NCBI RefSeq assembly: GCF_009727055.1
Contig: NC_052350.1
Span: 29,120,000-29,183,999 of the forward strand
Length of the DNA: 64,000 nucleotides
Direction of reading: 5' to 3'
Source of the DNA: Benincasa hispida
Lineage: Eukaryota > Streptophyta > Magnoliopsida > Cucurbitales > Cucurbitaceae
Shown in pieces: positions 37,301 to 47,699 of this stretch; position 1 is the first letter of the stretch; every line of letters begins with the position of its first letter. The notes beneath the pieces were generated by a model that saw nothing but the letters and a program-made list of their open reading frames with translations, had not been told where the DNA came from and made no database searches. The translations under genes were made by a program, and so were the position numbers.

Positions 37301-39705
37301 CCAGCATGGCTAGGACCAAGACTTTTTGATGAAGCTAGGGACCCTTAAACAAGAGCTAAAATTGTGGAACAAGTATACTTTTGGGTGTTTAACCTTCTTG
37401 AAGAGCTAGCTGTACAGTGATCTTCACAACATTAGCTCTCACGAGGAAGTGACATCATCCATTTCTAATCTTTTTTCTTTAAAAACCACCCGACTCAACA
37501 TTACGAACCAACTTGTATCCACTCAGTGCAACAGGAGATTTAACAACCTAAAACTAATTGAGTATCCACTCACTGAGTGGATAAATCTTCTTTCGCACTT
37601 GTATCCACTCCGTGCAAAAGAAGATTTTTGGTGACAAAAATTCAGGACCAAGGGCTTCTAGGAAGGGATGACAACACCAAATTATTTTAGCAACCAAGAA
37701 GAAGAAAAACACCATTTCGTAGATTCTTTTTAGCAGTTGGGAGGAGCCTCCATAATGATCCCATATATATATATAGAAACAAAACAAAATCATTAATACA
37801 ATGAAATTACAAAAGGGAAACCTATCCAAAGGATTACAAAAAAACTTTTCAAATAGGCTATAAGTTGAGTTAAACCATAATTACAAAAAGGAGGAACCAA
37901 TTCACACCGAGTGAGAGACGTTATACATAACCAAAGAGATAAGATACATGGTCCTTACAGGTATCAGAAAAGATACGAGAAGTCCTATCAAGCCAAAGGG
38001 ACCAAAGAAAAGCCTAAGTGATGATGTGCTATAAAGTCTCCTCTTTCTTGAATAGAAGATCAAGAATAATCCTATGCAAAAGACAGAGAATATAGTTGGT
38101 AGAGAAATCAACCAACAAAAAGACTTGAAAATGAAGTTCCAAAAAGTTGTAGTGAACGAACAAGTAATGAAGAGATGAATTGAGATTAAATCTAAACTCT
38201 TCAGTCCTTAAGTTTCAAGAGTCACACTGGTCCAAAACTAAGATTGATTTCTTCTGAGGGATCCTACTCAATATAAGAGCGTATAACGCGGCCTTGTTGG
38301 CTAAATGGTCGTTGAGCTTTCCTTGGGAGCCTAACAATTTAAGGCACAAACTAATCCCATTAAATACAGGCCCAAGGCAGTCCAATCTCGAGACTTACTA
38401 CCAGAAACCTCTGGAAACCTAATTTTGATGGCCTCCCTTTCTTCTCCTAGTTTGCTCTTTGTTCTAAGGTTTAGATTCTTCTTCAGGCAAACATCCTTTG
38501 CTTCTTCATGGAGTATTTGGCTTGAGAGAAATAGGAGAGTCTTTAGTGATAAAGAATGTTCTTGGGAGAAGGTTCGAGCTTTGATTAGGTTCAATGCCTC
38601 CTTTTAGGCTTCCTTCACTAATACCTTTAAGAATTAGTCAATTACCCTTTTACCTCTCATCCTTTTAAATTGAAGCCCATTTTGTAATTTTATTGTAGTT
38701 TTTCCAAATGTTTGTTATTATCGAGGCTCCCATTGATCCTAGCAATATGGCCCTGTATGGTTTTGCCCTTTAGTATTCTTTCATTTGTTTTCAATGAAAG
38801 TCGTTCTAACAAAATCCAAAAGAAAAACCTAAAAGTAGGGAGGAAGAAAATAAAAGGCATAGTTTGTACATACCATTAACCTTGATGGACCAAGGCAGCA
38901 CATCACGTAAATTACTCAACTAAGCGATTGACAAACTAGATTAATGAAAAATGAAAAAAGAAAAACATGAATAAAAGCTTCCATGCAAAACACAATGTAT
39001 GAATGTTGCAATAATCTATGCATACATGTATGTGCGTTTGCATTTTTCTGTCCACATAAAGACCTCCTCAGGTTCATCAACTATGAACCACTTAACCAAT
39101 GGGAAACATGAATGGGGCAAAGCAGGTTAACAATATACAAACACGTCACACCAATGTATAATAAATGTACATATCTGTGTCTGGTCGTCAGCATATATAA
39201 ATAAAGCTTTGCAGGTTCATCAACTAGGGGTCAGTTAGTCAAATGGTATTCATCAATAGAGGTTAAAACTAAAAGAAGTTGAAAAATAACTGCTATATAA
39301 CAACTGAGCAAAGAAAAGCAACAAACCCCAGAAAATCAAGTATTTCAAATAAGTCAACCAGAACACAAATTAACCAAAAAGAATTCAGCAAGCACGACTA
39401 AGAAGAGCTCCAAATATATTTCCTAATAACAACAAATAAAAAACTTCAAACTAGTCTATTACAATATTTACAAACAAAACCAAATAGTAAATCTCAGGTG
39501 AAAACAAGTAGTATTGTAAGAAAAAGATACCACAAATCTTGATAGGTGCCTCAAGCTCCAACAAATTAGGCTGCTGCAAGAAAATCTCTCTAGAAACTTG
39601 ACAGAGTTGTCGGATCTCGGACTCGGACAACTGAACCTGCTTGCCGACGCGGCCACGAACCTCGAGAAGACGATTGATAATATCGTCGAGAAGTGAAGGG
39701 TCCAT
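30364..39705 (-). CDS. TOPP: Serine/threonine protein phosphatase PP1 catalytic subunit (TOPP type)
   Basis: Four coding exons read on the minus strand: 39,705-39,531, 32,514-31,955, 31,108-30,887 and 30,387-30,364. They total 981 nt, giving 326 residues plus TGA. All junctions are GT/AG, and the short last exon (SFLGTKA) was found by requiring an AG acceptor in phase after GVK. PP1 removes phosphate from Ser/Thr in many complexes, its target set by regulatory partners. The two-metal site is complete: D60 and H62 in GDIHG, D88 in GDYVDRG, N120 in GNHE, H169 and H244. SAPNYCGEF (264-272) is the loop that toxins such as microcystin contact in the family. The start [10 protein letters not shown] fits plant TOPPs. 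The frame stays open 74 codons upstream. Intron 1 is 7.0 kb and repeat-filled; introns 2 and 3 are 846 and 499 bp. Number within the TOPP family cannot be told. Confidence 0.96.
31378..31895. mobile_element. MITE in PP1 intron 2
   Basis: The left end GGAGAAATATCAATTTATG and the right end (reverse complement GGAAAAATATCAATTTATA) form imperfect terminal inverted repeats of about 19 bp. The interior repeats 'gtatcaattaaaaccc' and 'atcaatttaaa.c.tgaacttt' phrases. The total is about 518 bp with no coding. It fills more than half of the 846-bp intron. Confidence 0.72.
32786..32811. repeat. (AT)n microsatellite in PP1 intron 1
   Basis: A run of A is followed by about ten AT dinucleotides. Confidence 0.9.
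33000..33245 (-). mobile_element. LINE 3'-tail fragment
   Basis: On the minus strand the phrase 'gcccttgtatactttctttttccaatgaaagttttg' lies near 33,170-33,205. It resembles the 3' tail of the plus-strand LINE piece at 38,780-38,810 ('gccctttagtattctttcat' then 'caatgaaag'). A short open frame (33,018-33,221) has no known domain. Confidence 0.4.
33690..34860 (-). repeat. T-rich tandem array in PP1 intron 1
   Basis: About eight units of roughly 110-160 bp each contain 'aaaggtcaaagttgaaac', a T run of 8-34 nt, 'gtaattacattttt', 'tatactttaatttaagaaagg' and 'aatttgattacattttttat'. Length variation comes mainly from the T runs. A (GT)8-9 run lies at 34,161-34,178 and a (CTTTT)n run at 34,265-34,300. 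Strand is arbitrary apart from the gene's direction, in which the runs read as A. Confidence 0.8.
35580..35700 (-). mobile_element. Possible LINE 3'-tail fragment
   Basis: On the minus strand 'gaggctcccct' followed by 'atggccctgtaggcc' recalls the tail at 38,722-38,762 ('gaggctccca..' and 'tatggccctgtatgg'). The open frame that follows on the plus strand (35,724-36,092) shows no domain and is not called as a gene. Confidence 0.32.
36280..37255 (-). mobile_element. LINE (L1-like) reverse transcriptase remnant
   Basis: The minus-strand translation shows [18 protein letters not shown] (about 37,190-37,245), then a gap, then [24 protein letters not shown] (about 36,930-37,000). Next are [16 protein letters not shown] (about 36,745-36,790) and, after another gap, the C-terminal [12 protein letters not shown] block (about 36,595-36,635). 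These are hallmarks of plant L1-type RT and its C-terminal region. Frames shift and stops intervene, and large parts between motifs are missing. The tail at 36,280-36,450 resembles LINE 3' ends. It lies in PP1 intron 1, in the gene's own orientation. Confidence 0.72.
38480..38825 (+). mobile_element. 5'-truncated LINE 3' end
   Basis: The plus-strand frame ending at 38,607 contains [17 protein letters not shown], the C-terminal region of plant L1-type RT. It is followed by a non-coding tail ending in 'tttagtattctttcat' and 'caatgaaagtcg' near 38,805. Truncation at the 5' side is typical for LINE insertions. It is opposite in orientation to the host gene. Confidence 0.68.
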
Positions 39706-39927
39706 TTGGGGAGGAGAATCGAACGAAGAAGGTCTAGTGGGTGTTGTTGAAATAGAGAAAGGGGAAATAAAACGGGAAGGAGAAGGAGGAGGTTGGGTGT
39801 AAAAGCATGGTCGGCCGCCGCCGCCGCCGCCGCCGGTATGGGGTTGCTCAAGGATCGGAGGGGGGGGGGACTTTGAAGAGAGCTGACTTTCGAGGAAAAA
39901 AGGTCTGCTGCCCAAAACCAACAGCAA
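39706..39927 (-). other. PP1 5' leader with open upstream extension
   Basis: The frame of PP1 exon 1 stays open for 74 codons above the conserved ATG, back to an ATG at 39,927. The segment encodes a Pro/Ser/Gly-rich stretch including seven consecutive Gly. No PP1 that I know has such an N-terminus, so I treat it as 5' UTR. Translation from the upstream ATG remains formally possible. Confidence 0.6.
39811..39836 (-). repeat. GGC trinucleotide run in the PP1 5' leader
   Basis: Seven to eight GGC units (GCC on the plus strand) and, 25 bases further upstream, a run of C (G on plus at 39,859-39,868). This is unusual in such AT-rich DNA and points to a transcribed 5' leader. Confidence 0.85.
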
Positions 39928-40540
39928 ACTAAGTTGTCCGATATTTTGAACAATTTACGCTAAATCACTAACTACTAATTAGTAATAATTACTCGCGCCA
40001 TTCAACGAAAATTTAGCCAAACAAGACTTATTACTCTTTTGTCTCTTTTATCTCTCTTTTTGTCTTAAGCACATTAAATTCTAATTTTCTTTCCCATCAC
40101 TAAATTATATAATTCGATACATTTGAAGAAAAAATTTGTAATGTTTTTATTATAAATATTATAACAAAAATAGATGTCCTCGTTGCCCATGTATCCTAGT
40201 GCATATTGTCTCATGATAAAATATTCATCTGTCTTATGATTTACATATCCTTAGTGTTCAAATGATTTTACGTTGTCAAGTTTTTTTTCCTTTTTGTAAA
40301 TTTTGTATATATGCAATTTTGGTGAGAAATTACTATAATTTCCTATATTTCATTTTTGTTATTTTCTGTATTTTATTTATTTACTTCAAATTAATAATTT
40401 ATCGGTATTTGTGTATCCGTAGTACCTCGTTTTGTTCCTTAATTTTACAACAATTTTAGATATTTCTCGATTGATTTCTAATCTTTTAAATTTTTATTCA
40501 AGTCTTTCTTTGTCCATCATAAGAATTATTGTTATTGTTG
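39928..40540. other. Region upstream of PP1 (promoter expected)
   Basis: The PP1 promoter should lie here, read on the minus strand. I see no convincing TATA box at a fitting distance, which is common for housekeeping genes. No other gene is visible; the frame at 40,262-40,459 reflects T-rich sequence. Confidence 0.4.
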
Positions 40541-41014
40541 GAACCGAATGTCGATCGTTGTGCTATGGATAAACCCACTACCTTGAAAGCAAAATCGGTG
40601 CGACCTCAATGTCAAATCGTCGAAGCTGATTACTCCCCAAAATTAACAAAACTCTCGATCTTTGACGTGCACTCGTCGGACATCGGGTTAGAATTGATGA
40701 AAAATTGCTCAGAAAATAGTAGAGAGAAGAAGTAAAGGTTGGAAGTCTTGAAAATAAAGAATTTCTACCTTGATCTTGCAAAACTTTCTTCTTTATAAAG
40801 AAGATGAGGAAGAAGAAAAGGACAATAAAACGACTAGTTCTTAACGGCTAGTTTCAACGCTATAAACAGCTAGTTTCCAACGATTATAGTCGACTAGTTC
40901 CCAACGATTATAAATGGCTAGTTTTTTCCACTTTTATGTTTGTTATGGGCCTTGGCTCGAAGTCATTTCCAATAATCGTTCACAAATGACTAGTATAGCA
41001 AAGCAATAAATAAA

Positions 41015-41059
<45 letters not shown>

Positions 41060-41739
41060 AAAATCCTTGAAAACTTTAAAACTTTAAAAATGTTTCTAAG
41101 CAAATATAGGAGAACAAACTTAAGCATCAATATCTTACAATTTGAATTGATGCATAGTGAAGTAGGGCAATAACTTTATTAGAGAAAGTAAGTTACCTCT
41201 TGAACTTTCAATAACTATGGTTGAGACTCCCACAACACGTTTTACTCCTTAAATTTCCATCGACTCCACGATAAAAGTGTGTTATTTAAGGTCATGATAG
41301 AACCTCAAGTCAACGTGAAAGCTCTAGAAAAATACCCTAAAACTTTTCCATAGAAGATGGCCACACCTTCACAATCACGTTACTTGTTTCATCAAGTCTA
41401 TTGCAATAGACCACTCAAAACTAAGCTACGAAAACTTCACATCTAGTCCATACCAGGACATCAAGCCTGTCAAAGAAAAACCACTCAAAAACTGAGCTAT
41501 GAAGATTTTACAACTATCCAACAAGTTCATGCCAAGATCACCCAAAGGAAGGGCTATGGAATTTTTAAAGGTTTTAGTTCTATCCATCAAGTTCATACTA
41601 GAACCACCCAAATGAAAGGCTATGGACCATCAAGTCTATCGCAATAGACCACTCAGATAAAGGGCTATGAACCATCAAGTCTATCATAATAGACCACCCA
41701 GATAAAGGACTATGGACCACTATAATGGGTTGAGTCCCA
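40541..41739 (-). mobile_element. 3' part or LTR of a minus-strand Copia remnant
   Basis: This lies downstream (minus strand) of an RNase H remnant. It contains repeated 'aacg.ctagtt' phrases (40,840-40,925) and a run of about 37 A at 41,019-41,055. Phrases of the form 'ccatcaagtctatc.caatagaccactcag' are repeated three to four times at 41,395-41,715. The repeated 'agaccac.cagataaagg.ctatg' units look like LTR-adjacent sequence. Limits were not resolved. Confidence 0.42.
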
Positions 41740-42680
41740 TACTTGTTGAAAGTTCTAGAATTACTCTCCTTGTTAGGCCTTTAGTGAGAGGATCTGCAAA
41801 ATTCCTCTCAAACTTTACAATGAAATAATCCTTCTTTCAGTAATTGTTTTGCAACTTTATGTCTAAGGCGCATATGCCTCCTCTTACCATCATACATACT
41901 TTGGTAATTCCTATGGCAACCTATGAATCACAGTACAAAGAGATTGGTACTAATGCCTCCCCTTCCCCTTCTCACCACAATGGTACATCTCCCACTGGAC
42001 TTCTAAGCCACTCATACTGATGTCCCTCACAATGATACAACTCCCAGTAGGTTTCTACCACTCAGCCTCTTGTCTTGTTAATTCTAAAGCAATAAATTCA
42101 GACTCCATGGTTGACCTTACTATACAAGTCTGTTTTGTAGACTTCCATGAAATAGCTCCTCTACCCAATAAAAATACATCCACTAGTGACGCTTACTTTG
42201 TCATTTTAAGTTACCCAGTTTGCATACACAACCTTCCTAGTATGCTAGAAAAATATTAAAATGCAAACAATAATCTATTGTACCATTAAGATACCTTAAT
42301 AAAAGAGGAAAAGCAATCAAATGATCTTTAATCATAGGTCTATTATAATTCATAAAAATATAACACTTCCTATAATCTTTGCATATTCAAATTGAGAAAC
42401 ATTATCTTCCTCATTTTTCTCAAGATTCATACTAGCATCATAAGGTGTTCTTACAGAACCATCATCAAAGCAATCAAATCTCATTTTTTAATGTGTGATT
42501 GATATAAAGAAAATCTATTTTTAGTTTTCCTTATCTTAATACCAAAAGTCACATCATCCTCACCTAAATTTTTCATTTCAAATTGTAAGGACATAACTAA
42601 CTTAGTATTATTACTTACATCTACGTTTGTATAAAAAATTAGTATACCATCAACATACAAATGGATAATCACACAATCAG
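41740..42680 (-). pseudogene. Copia RT C-terminus and RNase H remnant
   Basis: On the minus strand the order is as follows. HLYVDGILIF is the RT YVDD box with D to G. Then come KNLGEDDVTFGIKI, VRTPYDASMNLEKNE, YAKIIGSV and the RNase H pieces around ETYWEL..VGDVPLW and ISLYCDS. Last is NFADPLTKGL near 41,790. Frames change repeatedly and a segment between about 42,250 and 42,350 is lost. The type differs in sequence from both Copia A/B and Copia C. Confidence 0.8.
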
Positions 42681-43029
42681 CTCAAATAAATTTGAGCAAA
42701 CGCATGTTTCAAATGATATTAACAAATATTCACATAATCAGCTCAAACAACTTGAGTAAATACTTCTTTACATTCATGCAATGTATTATATACAAATGCT
42801 ATCAAGGGTTTATAATGGTTATTTCAAATATTCTAGTCATATGAGGATATGCATCAAAACATTTGAAGATTCATTTAAACCTAACTGGTTTGTTTCTTTT
42901 CATAAATTGAAGATCCATGTTTAACTCATAATGTCTCTTCAAAAGTTTATAAATTATACTAATCATAAATCATCAATCTTCGTTCTCTCTTTTCAAGATC
43001 CTAGACATGCTCAATAAAGATTTTCAATC
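42681..43029. other. Unassigned sequence
   Basis: AT-rich, probably degraded Copia pol. Phrases such as 'cataatcagctcaaa.aa.ttgagtaaa' are repeated at 42,672-42,700 and 42,733-42,760. Nothing else is recognisable. Confidence 0.3.
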
Positions 43030-43480
43030 AATTGAAACTATATATATACACCTATGTACCCACAATCTTATCTAACCAATGTGGGACTTTGGTCGTATTC
43101 TCAATAATCCTCCTCCCAAACAAAGGACCAACTGATCTTCCCTGAAGTAGTCATCATCTAGGCTAACTCCTTTTTACTAGAGCATACTGCCTGTCCGATA
43201 TAGTTCAACCATAGATCACACCACAACTTCTTTCGAGGTTCCACTATATTTTTATTTAACACTTAAGGATTATAACAACATAACTAAATTAGGGACACGA
43301 CTCTGATACCACTTATTAGTCTCCAAATATCTTTACAATAGCATGATTTTGTATATAATTTGGACATAAGCCCTCATGGCTTTGCTTTTGGTTTGACCCC
43401 AAAAAGTTTCATACAAACGAAGATAGTTGTTACAACTTATATACGCATGAAAAGTCCTTATAAAATATCAACATATTTTA
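43030..43480 (-). mobile_element. TRIM-like / LTR fragment
   Basis: The sequence 'aaccaatgtgggactttggtcgta' with 'caataatcctcc' (43,073-43,115), 'ctctgataccactt' (43,301-43,314) and 'gacataagccctcatggctttgcttttgg' (43,364-43,393) corresponds to a short repeat I recall as widespread in plants. Its minus-strand AAGTGGTATCAGAG would be a PBS-like site. There is no coding. Confidence 0.45.
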
Positions 43481-43789
43481 TAACTTAGACAATATCTCAA
43501 ATTATCGTCAATTCTACAAGCTTTTATATAAAATTGATGGAATTTACATATTTTTATACTACAAACAAGCTAGGTGGCAAAATAATGTTATAGGTCAACT
43601 CAATTTAAAAGTAATAATAATACTTTTCAACTTTATGAAATTTAATAACCAAATATAACAATTTAATCATGTATAAACTTTTGTTAAATATAACACACGT
43701 GTCTCATTGCACTCGTCATGAGACGATTCACAAATTACGAAATATTCAAATATATATTGAATATCATGCTCAAATATAGCAATTAAATA
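43481..43789. other. Unassigned sequence
   Basis: AT-rich; no gene, RNA or repeat recognised. Confidence 0.3.
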
Positions 43790-44720
43790 AAATTGTCAAA
43801 TATTCTAAACGATTGAGTAGAAAAGTTTTAACTCAATCGTGTAGCATTTACTAAACAATCATATGGTTGATGCTAAACGAACGAGTAAAGCGTTTACTCA
43901 ATTGGTTTGTGTTGGCTACTCGATCGTGTAAATGATGGGGATAAACGATCGTAGAGTATGAGATACTCGTTGCATGGTAGGCGCATGCATTAAACGATCG
44001 TGTAGGCAAACATGCTTCATCGCATAGTCACTGGCTATACGATCACTCAGTAAATGGATACAAGGCACTTGCTCCTCGATCGTCTAAACCATCATGCTTC
44101 ATCACATAGTTGTTGTCTACATGATTGTTTAGGCTTGCATTTATACTCAGTACGTTGCACGATCGAGTAGCCTTCATGCTTCATCGCATAGTCAAAGGTA
44201 CTCGATCGTGGTTACTCGACTAACTTTATTAGATGATCACAAGGAAAAGCTACACACGATCAAAAAGCGAGGCTTCGCCCGAGTGGTTCAAAACCCGATT
44301 CGCCTGTTTGAACCGGTTTACTCGATGGTTTATGTGGTTTTTTAGGTTAATCATCTCAGTCCATTAATTTTGATGAATGTACATGAGATGTATATTTAAT
44401 TATATGTCATATAGTATGTCATATAGTATGCTATATAGTTTTAAATCCCACCATAGGTTATGCATTTGTCATGCATCATCTCTATATTGTAAGAGTTATG
44501 ATATAGTAGCTTGCATGATTAAATTACTTTAAGAGCATGTTCATGCATCATATAATATAAAAGTTATATTTATGCATGCATCAAGCATATTCATGCATCA
44601 TCTTTATATTATAAATGTTATAGTATAAGAGTGTATGAAAGCATGTATGCTTAGTTCATTACTTTTTATAAAAGAGTTATATATATTAATGAATGGACAT
44701 TGCATGAAGCATGACACATA
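43790..44720 (+). mobile_element. Leader fragment of the Copia A family
   Basis: An ACGATCG cluster is followed by 'gttcaaaacc.gattcgcctgtttgaacc' (compare 14,238-14,268). Next come 'tccattaatt' and 'atgt.tatatagtatgtcatata', then the 'catgcatcatataatat' segment, in the same order as 14,050-14,700. No LTR, gag or pol accompanies it, so it is an isolated leader piece. Confidence 0.72.
43806..44260 (+). repeat. ACGATCG palindrome cluster 4
   Basis: About fifteen variants of 'taaACGATCGtgta' and 'ctCGATCGtgta' occur, for example 'taaacgatcgtgtagg' near 43,991. Spacing is about 20-40 bp. Confidence 0.78.
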
Positions 44721-44759
44721 GGTTAAATTTATAACTTATTCCTGAATATTTGCGCATTA

Positions 44760-45815
44760 CAATTAGGCTACGTTTATATGGAAAATGAAAAATGGTGAAA
44801 TTTAGCTTGATTCCAATTGGACCATCAATCGAAATGAGCCTCAATTGTAAACCAATGTGATTATGATTGTTAGTGTTTAGTCATCTATTTTTTCAAAAGC
44901 AATATGATTGTGATTGAGGATGTTTATTTCAAATCATTAATTCAAAGGTGGAACGAAAATAATAAAACTACCCTCATTATGCCATTTATGATTGGCAACA
45001 TTGAACACCAATTTTCACCCAATTTCAAACAATTTGTCTACCGCTTTAACCTACACTTATTTACTTCCCCACCCTTCCGCTTCCGATTTCCATTTTTCTG
45101 GTGTTCATATATCATTTGTTCACTCGTCCCCATGTAAGTGTAACATATTCGGTCTTTTACTTCGATTTTTTTACTTTCTTATAACCAGTAATCATCTTCG
45201 ATTAACTGTTTATAACACATACAATTAGGCCTTCGAGGAATGTATACATTCCAATATTGTTTGAAATTAGAGTTCAGATGTTTGCTGTAGTTATTTGATT
45301 TTTTTATATGTTCTGCTTAAACTTAAACTGCTTAAAGGGGTTATAAAACTATTAAAATCGCTACTGGTACTTCAAATAACTGGAAGATTGGTAGCATTAG
45401 AAAGGGGTTATAAAACTCTTAAAGCGGCCAAAATCGCTATTGATACTTCAAATAACTTGTAGATTGGTAGTAGTAGAAAAGGGGGTTATAAAACTATTAA
45501 AGTGGCCGAAATCGATACAGATATTTCCACCTGTAAAGCGGTATCGCCTCATTTCAAAGGACAAATGACGGAAATTGAGACAAAAATATTCTTACATAAT
45601 ATGTGGGTCTCATTGCATATTTAGACACAATTGGATCGAGGACCTTCCCAAACTCAATCAAATTACAAGATTTTATCACGGATGATAAGGTGGACCCCAC
45701 TTTCAAATATAATTACGGATGAACGTGTAAACAAAATCTAAAGTCTGATGGGACCCACAAAACGAATTGTGATTGATTTATACTGATTCCCCCATGTAAA
45801 CTAGGCATTAGTTTC
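44760..45815. mobile_element. MITE-like element with internal tandem repeats
   Basis: Imperfect inverted ends 'aggctacgtttatatgg' (about 44,765-44,781) and the reverse complement of 'cccatgtaaactaggca' (about 45,790-45,807) enclose about 1.05 kb without a transposase. The interior has a 70-bp-class tandem repeat and simple hydrophobic frames at 44,904-45,228 with no known domain. Assignment rests on the termini alone. Confidence 0.42.
45337..45540. repeat. Three tandem units of 67-78 bp
   Basis: Units begin 'ggggttataaaact.ttaaa' at 45,337, 45,404 and about 45,482, and continue with 'aaatcgctantgntacttcaaataact.g.agattggtag'. The third unit is partial and diverges after 'gccgaaatcgatac'. Confidence 0.82.
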
Positions 45816-46069
45816 CACAAAGAAAATGACAGATTGGGGAAGAACAAAACAGTAACATTTCTGTTACATAAATATCAAATACATACATTTTCTTCAATTC
45901 TTTCTCTCTCAGCATTGTTAGAAAAGGGGATATTAACTATAGAGGAAGTGAGGTTAGTGTTATAGCCTGCTCTTTTAATCTCAATCATGCCCAAAAACTG
46001 TTAACAAAATAATAAATAATAATAAATGGAACAACACATGAAAAGTTAATAGAATGCCTAAAAAGCAAA

Positions 46070-47290
46070 ACAGACTTAACAACACATAGCTATGCAAATT
46101 ACATTCTCTTCTACGAATGAAATGATATATTTATTAGGTTGTATTGCTCGAAACTGAGCATTCTTTGACATCTCATCCTTTTTCTTTGGGTTTGCTTTCT
46201 CCTGCCTGGCATTTTCTGGAATTAAAGGAAGAGGAAGAGCCTCTAAAATGAACTCAAATAGGAATGCAAGCGAACAGACGAGAGACAATATATCATTAAA
46301 CTTAGCCTATTGAAAAATAAAGTAGTTCAATTACATCCTAAATAGATATCAACTCACCATCAATTATTATCCCATCATCCAACCGCTTATTAGAGAGATC
46401 GTATGGATCGATATGAATTAACTGTTTCCTCTCTTTCGGTTGATTATTTAAGTCCCATTTGGTAATCATTTGATTTTTTATTTGTGTTTCTTGAAAATTA
46501 AGTTTATTACATCCACATTTCTTAGCATGATTTGCATCTTTTCAAGTACAATAGTTGAATTCTTAGCCAAATTCGAAAAATAAAAATAACCTTTTGAAAG
46601 TACTTTTTTTGTTCTTAAAATTTGGCTTGATTTTTTAAACTATTGGTGAAAAGTAAATAACAAAGGAAGAAACTTAGAGATGGAAATAATGTCCATAAAT
46701 TTAATTTTAAAAAACAAAATGGTTACAAAATGGAGCCTTAGGAACTTTGAATCACCATTTTCACTTCTTTTCTTAGAAACTCTTTCCTCAGTAGAATCCA
46801 ATTTGTTGCTTGAATCCTTGGTGTTTTTGAAATGTGTCTTCCTTACTATTCTACATTGTGGCCTTTTCCCCTCTACTATTTCTTTTTTCATATAATACTT
46901 TCGAACTTCTTACCCCAATGTCTTGCTTTTTCACAGAGCGATTTGAAGTCTTAGAAGCCAAAACTGAAGGCATTCCAACAACTTCAACATCGTGTCGTCT
47001 TCTCAAAAGAGATTTCCTCTTGGATTTCGCAACATCAATGAATGAAGTGACCTTCATATCACTATTTTGGCCACCATATACCCTGTCTTTTTCATTAGTA
47101 ATTGTAGGCCTAAATTTTCCCTTTCAAGTAGCTTTTTCAACACTATCCCCTGTGCTTCTATCAAAGTTTTTCGAATTCTTAAATTTCCAAATGCAAGTTT
47201 GAGTTTCTTCTTGAGCCTAAGCCTGAAGCTGGGCTCTTGGGACATTGTTAAGCAGTTTTCTATAATCCTGGACCAAAATTAGCAAACAGA
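46070..47290 (-). pseudogene. Unrecognised host gene, probably decayed
   Basis: On the minus strand a basic, Lys/Arg/Ser-rich frame runs from about 47,240 to 46,850 with blocks such as SFIDVAKSKRKSLLRRRHD. It continues after a frameshift (KRPQCRIVRKTHFKN..., 46,890 to about 46,740). Further down, an exon-like stretch (about 46,435-46,358: KERKQLIHIDPYDLSNKRLDD) ends at a good donor (GATG/GTGAGT). It joins in phase to an acceptor (TTTTAG/AG) at about 46,243, giving EALPLPLIPENARQEKANPK and on to about 46,080. The in-phase splice pair and compositional continuity argue for a real gene. The stops in the first block argue that it is now broken. I do not recognise the family. Confidence 0.42.
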
Positions 47291-47699
47291 ATTCTTTCCT
47301 AGACACATGGGAATTGGGATTCTTTGGATATGACATTTACTTTGAACAAATATATTGAATATGCCATATGAGAGGTGGAAGATTCCATTGGTTCTAGAGA
47401 GTTTAACTAAAAAAAGCATGCAGCCATTTACAATGGTAAGATAAGAGAGATAAAGAAAGAAGAAATACCTTAGTTTTCTAGCCCTTTGTTCAGTAGAATT
47501 GTTCGCATTCTTCGTCCACAGTCGGAAATGGGATTTGTTAGGGTGTCGAGGTGTTTGTTATCCTCTCGCTCGTATTCATTTGGGCTTTTCAGTAAAGCCC
47601 AGGCCCATAGTAATCGACAGCCTAAAACTAAAAGTTTTCAACCCAAATACATTAAATAGATTGTCTAAACTTTCATATATTTTGTATATGAATTGTCTC
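47291..47699. other. Gap between gene remnant and Copia remnant
   Basis: No recognisable feature. A plus-strand frame at 47,499-47,783 overlaps the end of the Copia remnant and shows no domain. A minus-strand exon of the neighbouring gene remnant could lie at about 47,470-47,560 (it ends in ACTAAG/GTATTT), but the evidence is slight. Confidence 0.3.

Noticed and set aside
39468..39953. 161-codon frame overlapping PP1 exon 1 on the same strand
   Set aside because: It is the shifted frame of the GC-rich PP1 leader and exon; the conserved MDPSLLDD frame with a correct splice donor is the real one.
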